Assembly (NCBI GenBank): GCA_013397455.1
Contig: VYZB01000222.1
Span: 468,376-532,375, forward strand
Origin: Crotophaga sulcirostris
Taxonomy: Eukaryota > Chordata > Aves > Cuculiformes > Crotophagidae
Direction of reading: 5' to 3'
DNA: 64,000 nucleotides
This document shows positions 48,723 to 60,618 of the stretch, piece by piece. The notes under the pieces are model-generated. The model saw nothing but the letters and a program-made list of their open reading frames with translations. It did not search any database and was not told the DNA's origin. The position numbers were made by a program, and so were the translations under genes. Each line of letters starts with the position of its first letter. Position 1 is the first letter of the stretch.

Positions 48723-49669
48723 ATAGAGTTGCATGGATGAGCTGGTGGACTAAGCATAAATTTTTGGACTTCATTGGAAGTTATAAACATTATTAATTCT
48801 GCAGCTAATTTTAATTCATCTTTCTGGGCTTGTCCATGAATGTATTACAGTTTTGGTGCTTGTAAGACCCAAGTCTTTTGTCTGGCAGTTTTATTTGGTT
48901 CCAAGGGTCCTCTTACCCAGCATCAGCAGAGTGATGAGTAGAGCAGTACCAAGCATCAGTCACAGTGGGACTCTGGTGCTTTCATGACATTACTGCTGCT
49001 CACATGGCTTTTCCCAAATTAGCTTTAAACTAGCTGCTTGAGTCTCTCTAAGAAAATATCTGCAACTGCACAGAACGTAGTGCAGCTTCCAAAGAGATTT
49101 GGTATCTCTCCAGCCTATCAGTCTGTGCTGAGATCTATGTTACTGTAGCTACACAACTGTCAGCACCTGTCCTACTTAAATTAAAGTCAGTTTAAGTAGA
49201 GTTACTCAGGTTGCACTCAGCCATTTTTGTTCAGCATGGATAAACTCTCTCTTTTGCCTTGCAAAACACCATATTATCTATATGCTCATACATTTCTATG
49301 TAATTATTTGCATCATTTCCCATCTCCATTACCACTACTTTAAGTCTTAGATAATTAGATAATTATACATTGGCAGCTACTCACAGGTATTAATTTTTTA
49401 AAGTAAAAGTTTGCTTCCCTAAACAAAGTTGTTGGGTTTTTTTTGTGTGCGAAGATTAGTGAAATCTGATGTAATCAGATTTTTATATAATGTTACTTCT
49501 CTGTAGTTGCTAAGACTGTTTGTATTATCCGATATGGGTGCCTATTTTATACTTTGTGGAATCTTACGGGTGACAAAAACTACAAAATACAAATAATTTT
49601 CAGAAAGCTAGAGTCAAAAAGATATATCTCAATGTATTTCCCTGGAAACGCTTTATACACCTATCTTTA
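48723..49669. other. Intergenic, nothing recognised
   Basis: No recognisable gene or transposon. The only visible detail is a short duplicated TAATTAGATAATTA-like patch near 49350-49367. Confidence 0.5.
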
Positions 49670-49791
49670 GTTTTTTTTTTCCTTTTTCTTTTTCTTTTTC
49701 TTTTTCTTTTTTTTTTCTTTTCCTTTTCCTTGTCATTTTCCTTGTCCTTTTCCTTGTCCTTTTCCTTTTCCTTTTTCTTTTTCTTTTTTTC
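49670..49791. repeat. Polypyrimidine microsatellite with 12-bp subrepeats
   Basis: The plus strand is almost pure T/C for about 122 bp, with only three G and one A. It consists of a T run, CTTTTT hexamers, three tandem 12-bp units of the form CCTTGTCCTTTT (49728-49763, the first with CA for CC), then CCTTTT and CTTTTT hexamers again. The outer parts are roughly mirror-symmetric around the 12-bp units. The minus-strand Lys/Glu-rich open frame through this tract is a product of the repeat. Confidence 0.95.
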
Positions 49792-50721
49792 AGTTGCAAA
49801 TTCTTGCTGGCCCACATCATGGAACTGTGGTACCATATTTGTGCTGTATTTCAACTGCTGTTTCAGCACTGGATGTTCTGATAATGACTTCCATGTTTAT
49901 CCTTCCTTGGAAGCACTGCCAGTTTAATGAGTTTTCTGTTGCCTGTGTTGGCTTACAAATCCACTCTCCTCCTTTGCAGCTCCAGTGCTCATGGCTCAAC
50001 AGAATGAACAAATAATGCAGCCATAAAGGTTTTGAAGTGTTGGAGAAACTTGTCTCTCCTCTGCTGTTATGAGCAGTAACAGCCCCTTGACTGAACCAGC
50101 ACAGCAGTACCCGCACTACAAGGTGCGTGGCTGAGTTTGCTTGCTTGCTTCCATGTTCATCTCCTTGGTCATGCTTACTTTACTCAGCATTCAAGGCATA
50201 ATAGAGAAAGCCAAAATACCTTAGCTAGCCAGGTGCCCTTCTTATAATTGTTGTGGTGATGAGAATATAAGAAATTATCTACTGGTTTGGACTAGCTGCA
50301 TGTTGTATCTGTGGCTAGGGCAATCGGAGTGGCTGTATGGGGAGAACACATGAGCCTGTCCACATCCTGTTGTCCATTCCCTTCCTGCTGCCCCAGAGTC
50401 AAAATTTTTGGATTAGGAATATCAAGGAAATATTCCTTTCTGTTCCTCTTAGTATCCATTTATGGATATTCATGAATGTACGCAGCTATTTTTTGTACCT
50501 AATAATGCTCTTTGCTTCCACAGGCTCCCATGATGAGTCTGGAAGGGAAAAAATCAGCTTAAAATACCACAAAGTTTTTTGAGTGTTTTATGAAAGGTAA
50601 TTTCTACCAAAAATATCATCTGACAATACTTTGAAATTTTAGTGTATTAGATAGCTGACCAAACCATTATACCAGCAAAGCAGAGTGATACTTTTATCTA
50701 TATCACAAGACACTGAAACAC
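49792..50721. other. Intergenic, nothing recognised
   Basis: No recognisable gene or transposon. A CAG directly after the polypyrimidine tract (49791-49793) looks like a splice acceptor, but no known exon follows. Confidence 0.5.
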
Positions 50722-51050
50722 AAGAAAGGCAATGGTGGGTCAGATCTAAGGTATGGTCAGTCATGGATTTCATCTGGTCTCCTCTTTCCAATACTGGCCT
50801 TGGTGCTTAAGCAGATCATAAGCAGAGGGAATACCTATAATATTATTTTCCCAGCACTTATCTGAAGCCTCCAGTGATTGTCAAAGACAACCTGATCCAA
50901 AAGTGATGGTCTCTGAGTTTAATAGCAGCTTGCAGGATTGTTCTTTCACAAAATTATCCAATTGCCTTCGGAATCTCTACAGTCTAGGCATCCACGACAC
51001 TTTGTGTGACAGCATAATCCCTCCATAAGAGTTCTGGAGCTGGAATATTT
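50722..51050 (-). mobile_element. Ancient CR1-like LINE 3' relic, minus orientation
   Basis: The sequence has the order of phrases of an old CR1-like LINE 3' end in reverse complement: 'atggtgggtcagatctaagg' with 'tcatctggtctcctc' and 'actggccttgg' close behind, 'gcagagggaatacc', and later 'aaaattatccaattgccttc' and 'ctaggcatccacgacac'. Comparable sequences are abundant in turtles and crocodilians and present in birds. It is more diverged than the other CR1 copies in the window. Boundaries are approximate. Confidence 0.6.
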
Positions 51051-54000
51051 GCCTTGAGTTGTTGTAACTGCCTTATGTGTATGTGGGAAATTGTATAGAC
51101 AAAGCCACGATTATTTTGAATAGCAAATTAAAAGTCTGGTTTTGAGCTGTGAAAAGAATGAGGGAATTATTAGTTTTGATTTATTTAACTTTTTATTAAT
51201 GCTACCGAAATGACGTGCACGGACTGTACTGCCTATTTCCTGCCTATAATAATATATAATAATAATGAAACACAAAAGAGAAGTAAGTTTTATGATTGGT
51301 TCCAAGCTTATACACAAGTTGTATCAGTTATACAGCTATAGGCATACCTAGCTTTATCTTTACATATATGTGGAATCAAAGTTCCTTTGGATAGGCACAG
51401 CAACTTGTTTGGTTGTGATTGATCCGAAGGTATGGTAGCAGATTAAACCGTTGAAAACAACAGTCCTGATTCTGCCAGACCCTTGGTAATACACTGCTTT
51501 TAAATAAGGGTCCCTTTCTACTGCAGCCCATGGTACCACTTCTCTGAGAAAGCCAGGCTTGAGCCTTCAGCCTCAGTACTGAACTGGAGACTGTCAACAA
51601 ACCTGGGATGGTGGAAAAGTGTGGGGAAGGTTTGTAAACAGCTGAAGTGGAGCCTTCTGGATTTAGTGTGTTCCATAACCAGTTCAAACAGGGCAATGAC
51701 TGAAAAACCCAGACGTCAGAGTTACACAACAGCTCCTTCAGAAAAACAGCTTTAAGTTTTCAGTGGGCTTTATAATAAAGAGCATGCATGAAATGTTCAC
51801 CCACAGATAGTGAAGTGTTTGCTTTGCTAGAAGTACTCACCCACCATCAGCTCTCAACTCATGCTTTCATAGGGGGAAAGAGATGGATCTAATATTCTTC
51901 TCCATCCCTAATGCATGTTTTTACATTACCTTTATGTTATTGTGTGGGTTGTGTATAGCAGACTTAATGCAGCAATTTGTAGACCTGCATCAATTTAGTG
52001 CCTTTTTTAATTCTTAAAGAAATGCTATATTGAGTGCAAAGTTTGAGGCTTTTTTTTCACCTGGGCTAAGATTGAAGACTTTGAAGGGCAAGAGGGTTTA
52101 TTTTGAAACTAATAGAAGTTTGGTATTTTCTATTCAGACCTGTAGCTTTGTATGCCAATGTTGAATTGCATCTGGTCTATTTCAGCCAGCTAGCATGGGA
52201 TGTGATAAGCTGCTTTCTGTAAGCACCTGTTTCTTCCCTCCTCTGAAGGGAGTCAGGACTTTGAGCTCAAAACATCAACCCTTATACTGAAACTGTTTAA
52301 AGAATCTCACACCAGGTAACCAGGTTTTACATTTCTAAGCGTTTCTAAAACATTTCTAAATTTTTCCTGTGAAGTTCTGCAAATTTAGTGTTTCTATTGG
52401 ACTGTGAGGTCAGGATGTGGCACTTGTATTTGGCAGAATATTATTCTTTTCTACCACGTTATTGGGGTGTAACAGCACTGCTATTTGGTTTACTGTCCTA
52501 CAAAGACTGAATTTAAAACCTCCTGTTTTTCCAAATAGAAGGTTGTTTTGATCCTGAGGAATGATTTAAAAGGACCAACACTGTGTATTCTTATTTTGGT
52601 TTAGACTAGTACTTTGGTTTGGTTAAGAATCTAAACTACAGTGAACTACCACAAAAATGGACTCACACAGTCTCTGGCGTCAGTTTAGTTAACTAGCTTT
52701 ATTTTAATGCAGCCTTTGCATGCAAGGAAAGAAAGTGTCTGCCATCCCTTCAAATCCAGGCTGCAATTTCCTCACATCTGACAGTGCTGGGCCTATTTAA
52801 AAATGGAGTACTTCTGGTTCTGAATGCTGTAGGACAAAGATCACCTGATATTCATTGCAAGGCTCAATGTGCCTCTGCTGCATCATACGTTTTCTCATCA
52901 CATTCACAAGACCTTTCATCTTTGGTGTTTCCTGTCAACCTAGACCAACTTCAGGCTTCCTGGAAGATTTTTGCCACAGTCAGGACTTAGCTGAGCACTG
53001 TCTGATCTCTTTTGTTTTGATTTCTCACTGGCTTTTCCCTACCCTCTTTGACTCTTTCTGTCATTAACCATCAATACATCTATCTGTACCCATGGGTGCT
53101 AATGGCTTTATCCCAGTGTTTTCATGGGACTATAGCGCAAAGATAAAAATGAGGGTGTCTCTTTCTCACACCTCAGTATTTTCCTTATCTTACCTCTGCC
53201 TCACTAAAATGAACACTAATGCCAACCTATAGAAAACCTGTCCACCAGTAAAAAACCTTCTGCTGGGAAGAACTGTCTGTAACTGCTGACTGATCTCCAC
53301 TGGAGCACTCTAAGAAGATTTTAATAGTGTTTTTTCTATCAGGGTTTGGTCAGTAAAGCTTGACACAATGTTTTTATTAATGAGGTGTCTTTGTTCCATG
53401 GACTGTTTGTTTTTCATTTTGTACTTACTGAACAGTGTAATATTCCAAAAAATGAGAGGACACAAATGAGAGGATGTCTATTTAATTTATTATAAATCAG
53501 CAATCGGTACTCATATCATCTTACCTTATTTTGCCAGAGAACATGAGAGATAGAACAGGAATAGAAATTCTGTTTCTGCAAGTGTGAGGAGATACTGAAC
53601 AGATGACGATTTCCTGGGTGACTTTTTCACCTTCCACATTTGATGAGCTGTAAAATGCACTGCTTTCTCTTAAATGCCCTGGATTCAGGGAAGTAAGAGT
53701 AGAAGAATCAAACAGCTGTCCCTAACTAGCAGCAAACCTTGATGTGACAGAACATGAGAAAATCAATTAGCTGAGATCTGGTTCTGCAGTGTTCAACCAA
53801 GTAAGGTTCTCCCAGTAATTCTTTCAGAGGCTTTCTGCATGCAAGGTCTTGAACTGCTTTGTTAATGTGTTGGTATGAGGCTATTGTACATGGTTCTTCA
53901 CAGACTACTGGGTCCTCCTCTGTGCCCATGCACCAGAAGAAGCCATGTACTAGGGTGAAACATACCCTGCAGACTTCATGGCACAAAGTCAGAGTGAGCC

Positions 54001-54231
54001 TCTGTGGCCCATTAAAGTTTCGTGTTTTTAATACATGGGGAGGGAAAAGCAAGTTTTGCAACTCCAGATGAACACCACATTGTTACAATGACGCTGTTGG
54101 TAGTGCCCAGTGTAACTAATACAAAAAGCAACCTAGATATGTTCACACAAGCTGTCATTAACATCATTGGATTGCAGTTGCATATCTGATGAGTGGTTGC
54201 TAGTATGTTTTGCTTTGATTTCTTTTTTCAG
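51051..54231. other. Intergenic, nothing recognised
   Basis: No recognisable gene or transposon. Minus-strand open frames of 117 codons (51376-51729) and 111 codons (53726-54061) are present but resemble no family I know, and frames of that size are expected by chance. Confidence 0.5.
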
Positions 54232-54343
54232 ACTTGAAGACCTCGTAAAACGATGCTATACGCACTATCAACTGTTTTCTTTCAGCGTCTGGGCTCATCC
54301 CCTAGACAGATTCAATCTGGCACTCCAATGGGAAGAAACCTCT
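54232..54343 (+). other. Exon-like open segment with strong splice motifs (unproven)
   Basis: A good acceptor (TTTGATTTCTTTTTTCAG, ending 54231) and a good donor (TCT/GTAAGG at 54343/54344) bound a 112-bp segment that is open in one frame (LEDLVKRCYTHYQLFSFSVW and on to LQWEETS). I do not recognise the peptide. It could be a lncRNA exon or an upstream exon of a gene to the right, but such motif pairs also occur by chance. Confidence 0.15.
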
Positions 54344-57300
54344 GTAAGGTATGGCTATTTTTCCAAAGCAGCTGACCGTTCAAGAGAACAACATGAAATA
54401 TTATTACCACTGTTTCTCCAGTCTGAGGTCTATTCAGTGCTCTCTGAATTCAGAGTATAGTCTCCTTTTGGCTCCAAATAATATGCTTCCTGTCTTTTGT
54501 AATAATTTTCTTGTAAGCTACAGTCTCATTCAGTTAGCAAGGTAAGCAGACTTATTTTGTGAACTGTCTTTTATTTTGAAGGTTCAATGTTCATATAAAT
54601 TATGAGAAAAATATGAAAATAGCATCCTTTACTTATCAGCATGTAGATTTTTTCCCATAATTCTTATAAAATAAAAATAGAAATAAGGTAAAAGACCTAC
54701 TAGAATTAATGTAGTACATAACTCCGGAGGCATTGCTATCTGGCAGAACAAATCCTAATGAAATCATTATTCAAAGGAAACCTTGCTTCAAGAATGAATG
54801 TGGAAATGGTAAATTAATATGCTTAAAAGAAAAGTAGATAAATAGACAGAAGGCATGACTAAATAAAATTCAGCTAACCTGGGTATTTTGCATTTCATTT
54901 TGTATTTATAAATCCATGTTATAGATGCCCTGCAGAGGCTTAATATTTCCCCTGGCTTTCCATCAGTAAGTCATCACTGTGTAGACTTCTCTGCTCTACC
55001 ACTGATTGATTCCATATCTCTGACTATCTTGTGGCAACTACTCCCCAGCAATTTGGCACATTCATATTACTCACTTTTAATCAGATAAATTATTTTCTTC
55101 AGCACCGGCTTTCACCCTCAGTAGGCTTTCTTTAAACTTACATGAACATTACTAAGAAGTGATTTAAGCCCAGCGTGGTCATAAAGGTATCCCCATTAAA
55201 AAATAAAAAGTCATTTTCTTGCAATGCAGAATAAAACATGCACAGTTTTGATACATTAAGGGTCTGTTTTATGATCACATTTGGTGGGTTAAACCTGTTT
55301 CACTTGAAGTGGCTTTATCTCCCAACATCCAAATAGGCACAGCCTTGAAGTCTGACTCCTCCTGCAATTCCAGCTCTCCCATCTAGACTGAAATTCAACA
55401 ATTTTCAGGTGTTTCCTGTCAGAGATATTTACTACCTTCCCTTTGTCCCATGCTTGTAGTTCCTCTGCTCCCCCAGAAATGCAGGTTTGACTTAGGAGAC
55501 TGCTGGTGTGGTGCCTGAGGAGTTGGTATCAATTACTCCACAGCTCAACTGAACTGTGTGGTTTCGGGTTGCCATCTGAATTTCTTCTTGCTTGAGGAAC
55601 AACTGCTTCTCACCAAGCATGGAAAGGCACCATTCAGTATGGCTCTGGACTACAGTCAGGAGCAGTATGTTTATTTCCCTTGAGGAACAGTGGTCATATT
55701 ACTCAGTCGAAATAGTCCAGGTTTTGATTTTTCATTTGAGAAACAAAACTATTCATGGCTACCTTGAGTTATGAAAGATTTAATTTGAAGAACAATATAA
55801 AACTGCTGATGCAATTTATTACAATGAAAATATTATTCAGAGGTAAGGCTACAGGAAGAACATGGATGCATATAAACAATTACATTTCACAGGTTTTAGA
55901 AGAATTTCCTTTCATCCCTGTAAGATCTATTTTTATTAAAATTTTGCAGCTGTTTGTATGGCAGTGGTCTAGAAATATTAATATAATTAATACATTAGTT
56001 GTGTAAGAAACTGCTGGGTGATCCCATTAATTGAATTTATCACATCTCTGATCCTGCAGTTCTCTACAGATTACTACACTAGTTCATTCTTACTTTAAGC
56101 ATGCCTTGCATTTCCATGCTGCAGCTGCAAAATGCTTCCTTCAGAGGTTCAGTATGTTCCAGGACTTCTTGGAGAAATCTTTTGATGAGTTTAGTTCTTA
56201 TCTGAAGCCAGGTGGCATTTGGATACAGAAGTTGTTAGGCTTATTTTGCAGGTTATTCAAGAGGGACTTCTATAGCCCAAATCTTAGTCTGAAAAAATAT
56301 GTATGGTTTTAAGCATAGTCATGTAAGCACTTAAGTGCCTGAACGTATAATACCAAATATGAACCTGAGACTGTAAGAAATGGAAATTAGTTTCTTCCAG
56401 TTTTGCCAAAACTTGTTATTCTTATTGCAAAACACATAATATCTGATGGGTTTATGTATCTTTTCTTTGAGTCATATGATTATTCCTTGCCTTTAATTTA
56501 ACATGCAAACCAAATTTTGTTCGCACAATTATCGAGAAAACAAGAGAATATCAAAATGTTTTCCAAACAATACAAACAAACAAACAAACAAGAAAACCCC
56601 AAAAGCTCAGAAACCCTAAATCTAACAAAAAATCTACATATGCTCATTCTTAAATCTCAAAGTCATTTTTTTAAAGTAAATTTCAAGTTATGATTTTAAG
56701 GGAACACTGACTTACGAGTTTTGATTGCAACAGACCTAAACCAGCATCTTATTATAACCATGTAATAAAAATGAAGATAACCAACAGTTCTTACCTTCTG
56801 AGCAACCTTCCAGAAACAGTCACAGTCAATGCATGTGTTTACTAAGACAATGGCAATGTGGGAATGGACATATCAGATCATTTATGGAAATTATTATATT
56901 CGGCTAACGGTACTGAAGTCTCTGTTAAGTGTTAAATAGAAAAGAATGATCACGTGTATGTGTTATTAAACTGTCGAGGAATTATATCAATCATAAGATA
57001 GAATAATGTGTCTGGAACATTAGAACTCCTGGGATGGCAACTACTCACTGGGCAGCCCCAGCTCAGCAATTTGATCTGGAGGTGCTTTTGCAGTGAGAGG
57101 TGCCAGCACTGACCGGTGCCCCACTGCCAGATGTGGAGCCTGAGCAGACCCAAATCTTTACACTTCTTGCAAATGACATCCATCTAGTGGACACAACTCG
57201 ATATTACAGCAGCAAAACCCGACAGCTTCTTAAAAAGTACGTTAACTTTGTTTATCTATATGAAGGTGATTTTTGGGTTTTTTTTATTTGCAAATTCTTG

Positions 57301-60300
57301 AAGCCTGCTAGAGATTTTCTCTGATGGACTGCTTTCCTCAATAAGCCTATAGTTCTTAATGGAGGTATTAAAGAAGAATGATTGCTGTCTAAAAGATCTA
57401 AACCATATAAATGAATTAAAGGCACAGTTCTGCAATCCCTCTCCATTTGCTTCAGCAGATATTACACCAGGAATACTCGTGACAGACTTAAATGAATCCT
57501 TTTACTTGTATGCACTAGATCTTGCTGCCTAGGAGATGTACAACTGGCATATGTAATAGCACACTGTACCTGAACTGTGTTTAAAAATAGGAACCCTATG
57601 AAAGAGAAAGATACAATCTTGAATTAGCATGATTAACAAACAGGTTTCCATATAAATATTATTTATGTCATATAAATCTTATTTATGAAGAACAGTTCAG
57701 AGTATTCCAAGTCCTTCATCATCTTGACTACCACAACCCATGGAAGTAAACATGGGTCAGAGATAAGAAACAAATCACAAAACCCTTTGGAAAATGTGAT
57801 GTGATTTTGAGGACCCACTAATCAAAATTATTCAAAACTAAAGCATTTTCCAGCACCAAATGAAAGTGCTGGCCAACCAGAATTGGGAATTACATTGCAT
57901 TTCACATCCTCACCTCATGCCAATGTAGAACAGTTGCACTGTTGCTGCTCATGTGCTGCAGTCATCTACTCTCCCTAGAGCCTCTCACTGCCTGAGTGAA
58001 GCAAGTAATTGATAGATCCAAGTCTCTGAATCCCATCCAACACACTGATCATGTACTTCAGTCATTTAACAGAAAGGCTGTGACCACTGTAACTGGAAAG
58101 TGGTTGCAAATGTTGCGTGCATGGCCTCTGAGCATTGAGTGTCCTGCTGTGCATGCTTTTTTCCTCCTTCAAGTACCCGTATCCGGCTAATTAATTATCC
58201 AGTGAGCTGTGTTGCCCCTCATGCTTTGCAGAATGAGTAGGGCAGTATTCCAAAATATTAGCTTCTCTTAAAAATTGATGTTTGCAATTTGACACAAGAC
58301 ATTTTCTTCTTGTGATGTGTTTTGTATTCTCGTTACAGCAAAGTTGTCCCACTGAAATGGAACGCCTCTAGCAAGAAGCTTCAGGGTTACCAACTCAGCA
58401 ATTCTGTATGAAAAGATTGTGTTTTAATTCTAACAGCCTTTTAAACAGAGAAAGTCAATTAAACACTATTCAAGCTGTCATTTGGACAATTCAAAAGGAT
58501 AATAGTGAGACAATTGGTAAACGATGTGTTGGACTGTGTTGATTCTTAGCTATATGCAACGGCTTAACTTCCTGATTTGACTAACTTAAACTCAAAATTC
58601 ACTATGTGCACTCAGCTTTCTTTTTTTTGAGAGGTAAACCCATGAATGAACGCAAAAACTTTATTATCTTTTTCACGTGAAGAATGTTATTGATGTTAAT
58701 ACTAGTATTCATGGAACACCAATTCTATTCCTTGCATATAGCCACCCTCCACCCCGCTATAATATCTGAGCACCTTCTAACTGTGACTGCTAATGTTTAA
58801 ATTCTCTTCAGAGTGCAGGTGCGAAGGGAAAGAGTTGGTTTGATTACTGAAATAGCTATACATGTTGCTATGTATGTTTTAGGGAAAGCAATTCTTTATA
58901 TCTAATCAAAGCAATACAGAAGTTTGCAAGGATTCTAGGGGGAGGTTGTTCCCTTTTTATCTGCAGAAAGTTCTGTTTTCTGCAGAGATTTTTGTCACCT
59001 TTGCTGTAGAACTCTGGGAGCTCTACCCTCACTCTGGAGAGGCAGAAACCTCATGTCAAATAGGCTTTGTTTCCAACTAGTTTTCAATATGGAGCAGTCT
59101 TTCCAATGTCATGGAGTGATTGCCAGGCACTGACCGTGTCGGCAAATGAAACATAGATCAGAACTACTCCTGAGTTTTAAGACTTATTTTGATGATCATT
59201 TGCTATATAGATGCTATTCAGAACAAGGGGAATATCTTAAATATTCCGAGAAAAGGGCAATTATCTTTCTCAACATTGCAATATGCCTAAGGGACATTTT
59301 TTTCTTATACAGCAATAATTTTAAAAGTAATCATATCTCCCAGGAGTGCAATGTCGCATGAAGTGATTTAAAATGTCAGAAGATGAACAGAAAAGTTAAC
59401 ACTACCTTTTCAACTTTGTTATTTTCTCTGTTATGCCCAAACTTTACAAAATGCAATAATGTGTGTAAGCAATCTGGCAGTCTGATATCTGTCCATCCTG
59501 AGGCACAATGGAGGGAATCAAGAATAGAGCAGCTACTTGATTTCTGAACTGTCTTGTTTTTATGGGCTCTTACATAAGCTTTTTTTCTTCTGACTCTGTA
59601 TTTACCAAGTCAAGGGTCTATCTCATTTTTCCATTAGTGCACTACCTGAATTCATGGCAAATGAAATACGGGAATAAATCTTATTAGATGTCACAGATGG
59701 AACATAGCTCAGTCCCAAACACTCTTCCGAGAGAGTCCATCCCTCTTAAGCAAATATCAATGACAGTAAGACTATATGCAGCAAAAGAGAACAACTACCT
59801 TTTTTTCAAACTGGCGATATCTAAATTGCATGACACAAATGCCTTTCTTTGGGAAAGTGAGATTTTTCAAATGACCTATATATAAACCCACTGATGAGAT
59901 GTGCCAGTAGAATCAAAAACATGCTCCTGTCCCCCATTCCTGTCTCCCCTTCCTTGTTCCTGGCAGGAGTCTAAGTGAGCAAGGGTACAGGCCTTTAAAC
60001 TCATCTAAAGGATTAATTTTCATGCTTTGGTCTGCAGAGAGAAAATGTAGGGATTTAAAAAACATGGGTTTTGCCTTGCTATGGATGAGGTACCTGGCTC
60101 ATTTGTCCTTCACAATTTGCAATTCTGAGTGTTTCTGAGAGCATTAGGATCATTTCTCTGCTGTATTGCTTCCTGTCATGTAATTGCTGGATCTGTGACA
60201 TGTCTTTGAGGGGGCCTGTTTACTTGCCACTTTACAATTCATAATTAAGCTGACTTTATTTATAACCTATTCAACAGATATAGGTAGGCATTCAGATGCT

Positions 60301-60435
60301 TCTATCCACCAGACAAATGCTCACCACGGCTGAAACATCTCAGGTTTCTCCTAGCTCTTGACTGGGCTCAGCGCTGGGCTGGCATGAGCCTCCTCAGCAC
60401 TGTCAGGCATGAAATGTTTCCTGGCACATGCAGAA
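54344..60435. other. Intergenic, nothing recognised
   Basis: AT-rich sequence with a short ACAA tandem run at about 56570-56592 and a duplicated TATAAAT-type patch at about 57650-57685. No known exon or LINE copy is visible. Confidence 0.5.
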
Positions 60436-60618
60436 GCTGAATACTAGGCACCTGGAGAACTTTAAAACTGAAATAGGTACCCACTTAGCTTTAAGAGCCT
60501 TCAGAGTTGGGCAACAGCTGAGCAAAGGCTTTTAGTATCACTGTTTGTAATTGCAGCTAAATTCTGCCTGGCTGCCTACTTAGATACCTAAAGACCTTTT
60601 TGGGATCTGACCCTAAGG
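60436..60618. repeat. Possible old amniote interspersed repeat
   Basis: The text 'ctaggcacctggagaac' and, at the end, 'cttagatacctaaagacc' followed by 'gggatctgaccctaagg' resembles an old sauropsid repeat with 'aggcacctaaat' and 'gatctggcccta' blocks. Similarity is weak and I cannot name the family. Confidence 0.3.

Noticed and set aside
49600..49869. Minus-strand Lys/Glu-rich open frame resembling a charged coiled coil
   Set aside because: It is the purine strand of the polypyrimidine tract and has no flanking gene structure.
51376..51729. 117-codon minus-strand open frame
   Set aside because: No recognisable domain or splice context. In about 128 kb of two-strand AT-rich DNA, several frames above 110 codons are expected by chance.
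53726..54061. 111-codon minus-strand open frame with a Cys-rich, charged C-terminal half
   Set aside because: It looked slightly protein-like, but I recognise no family and its length is within chance expectation.
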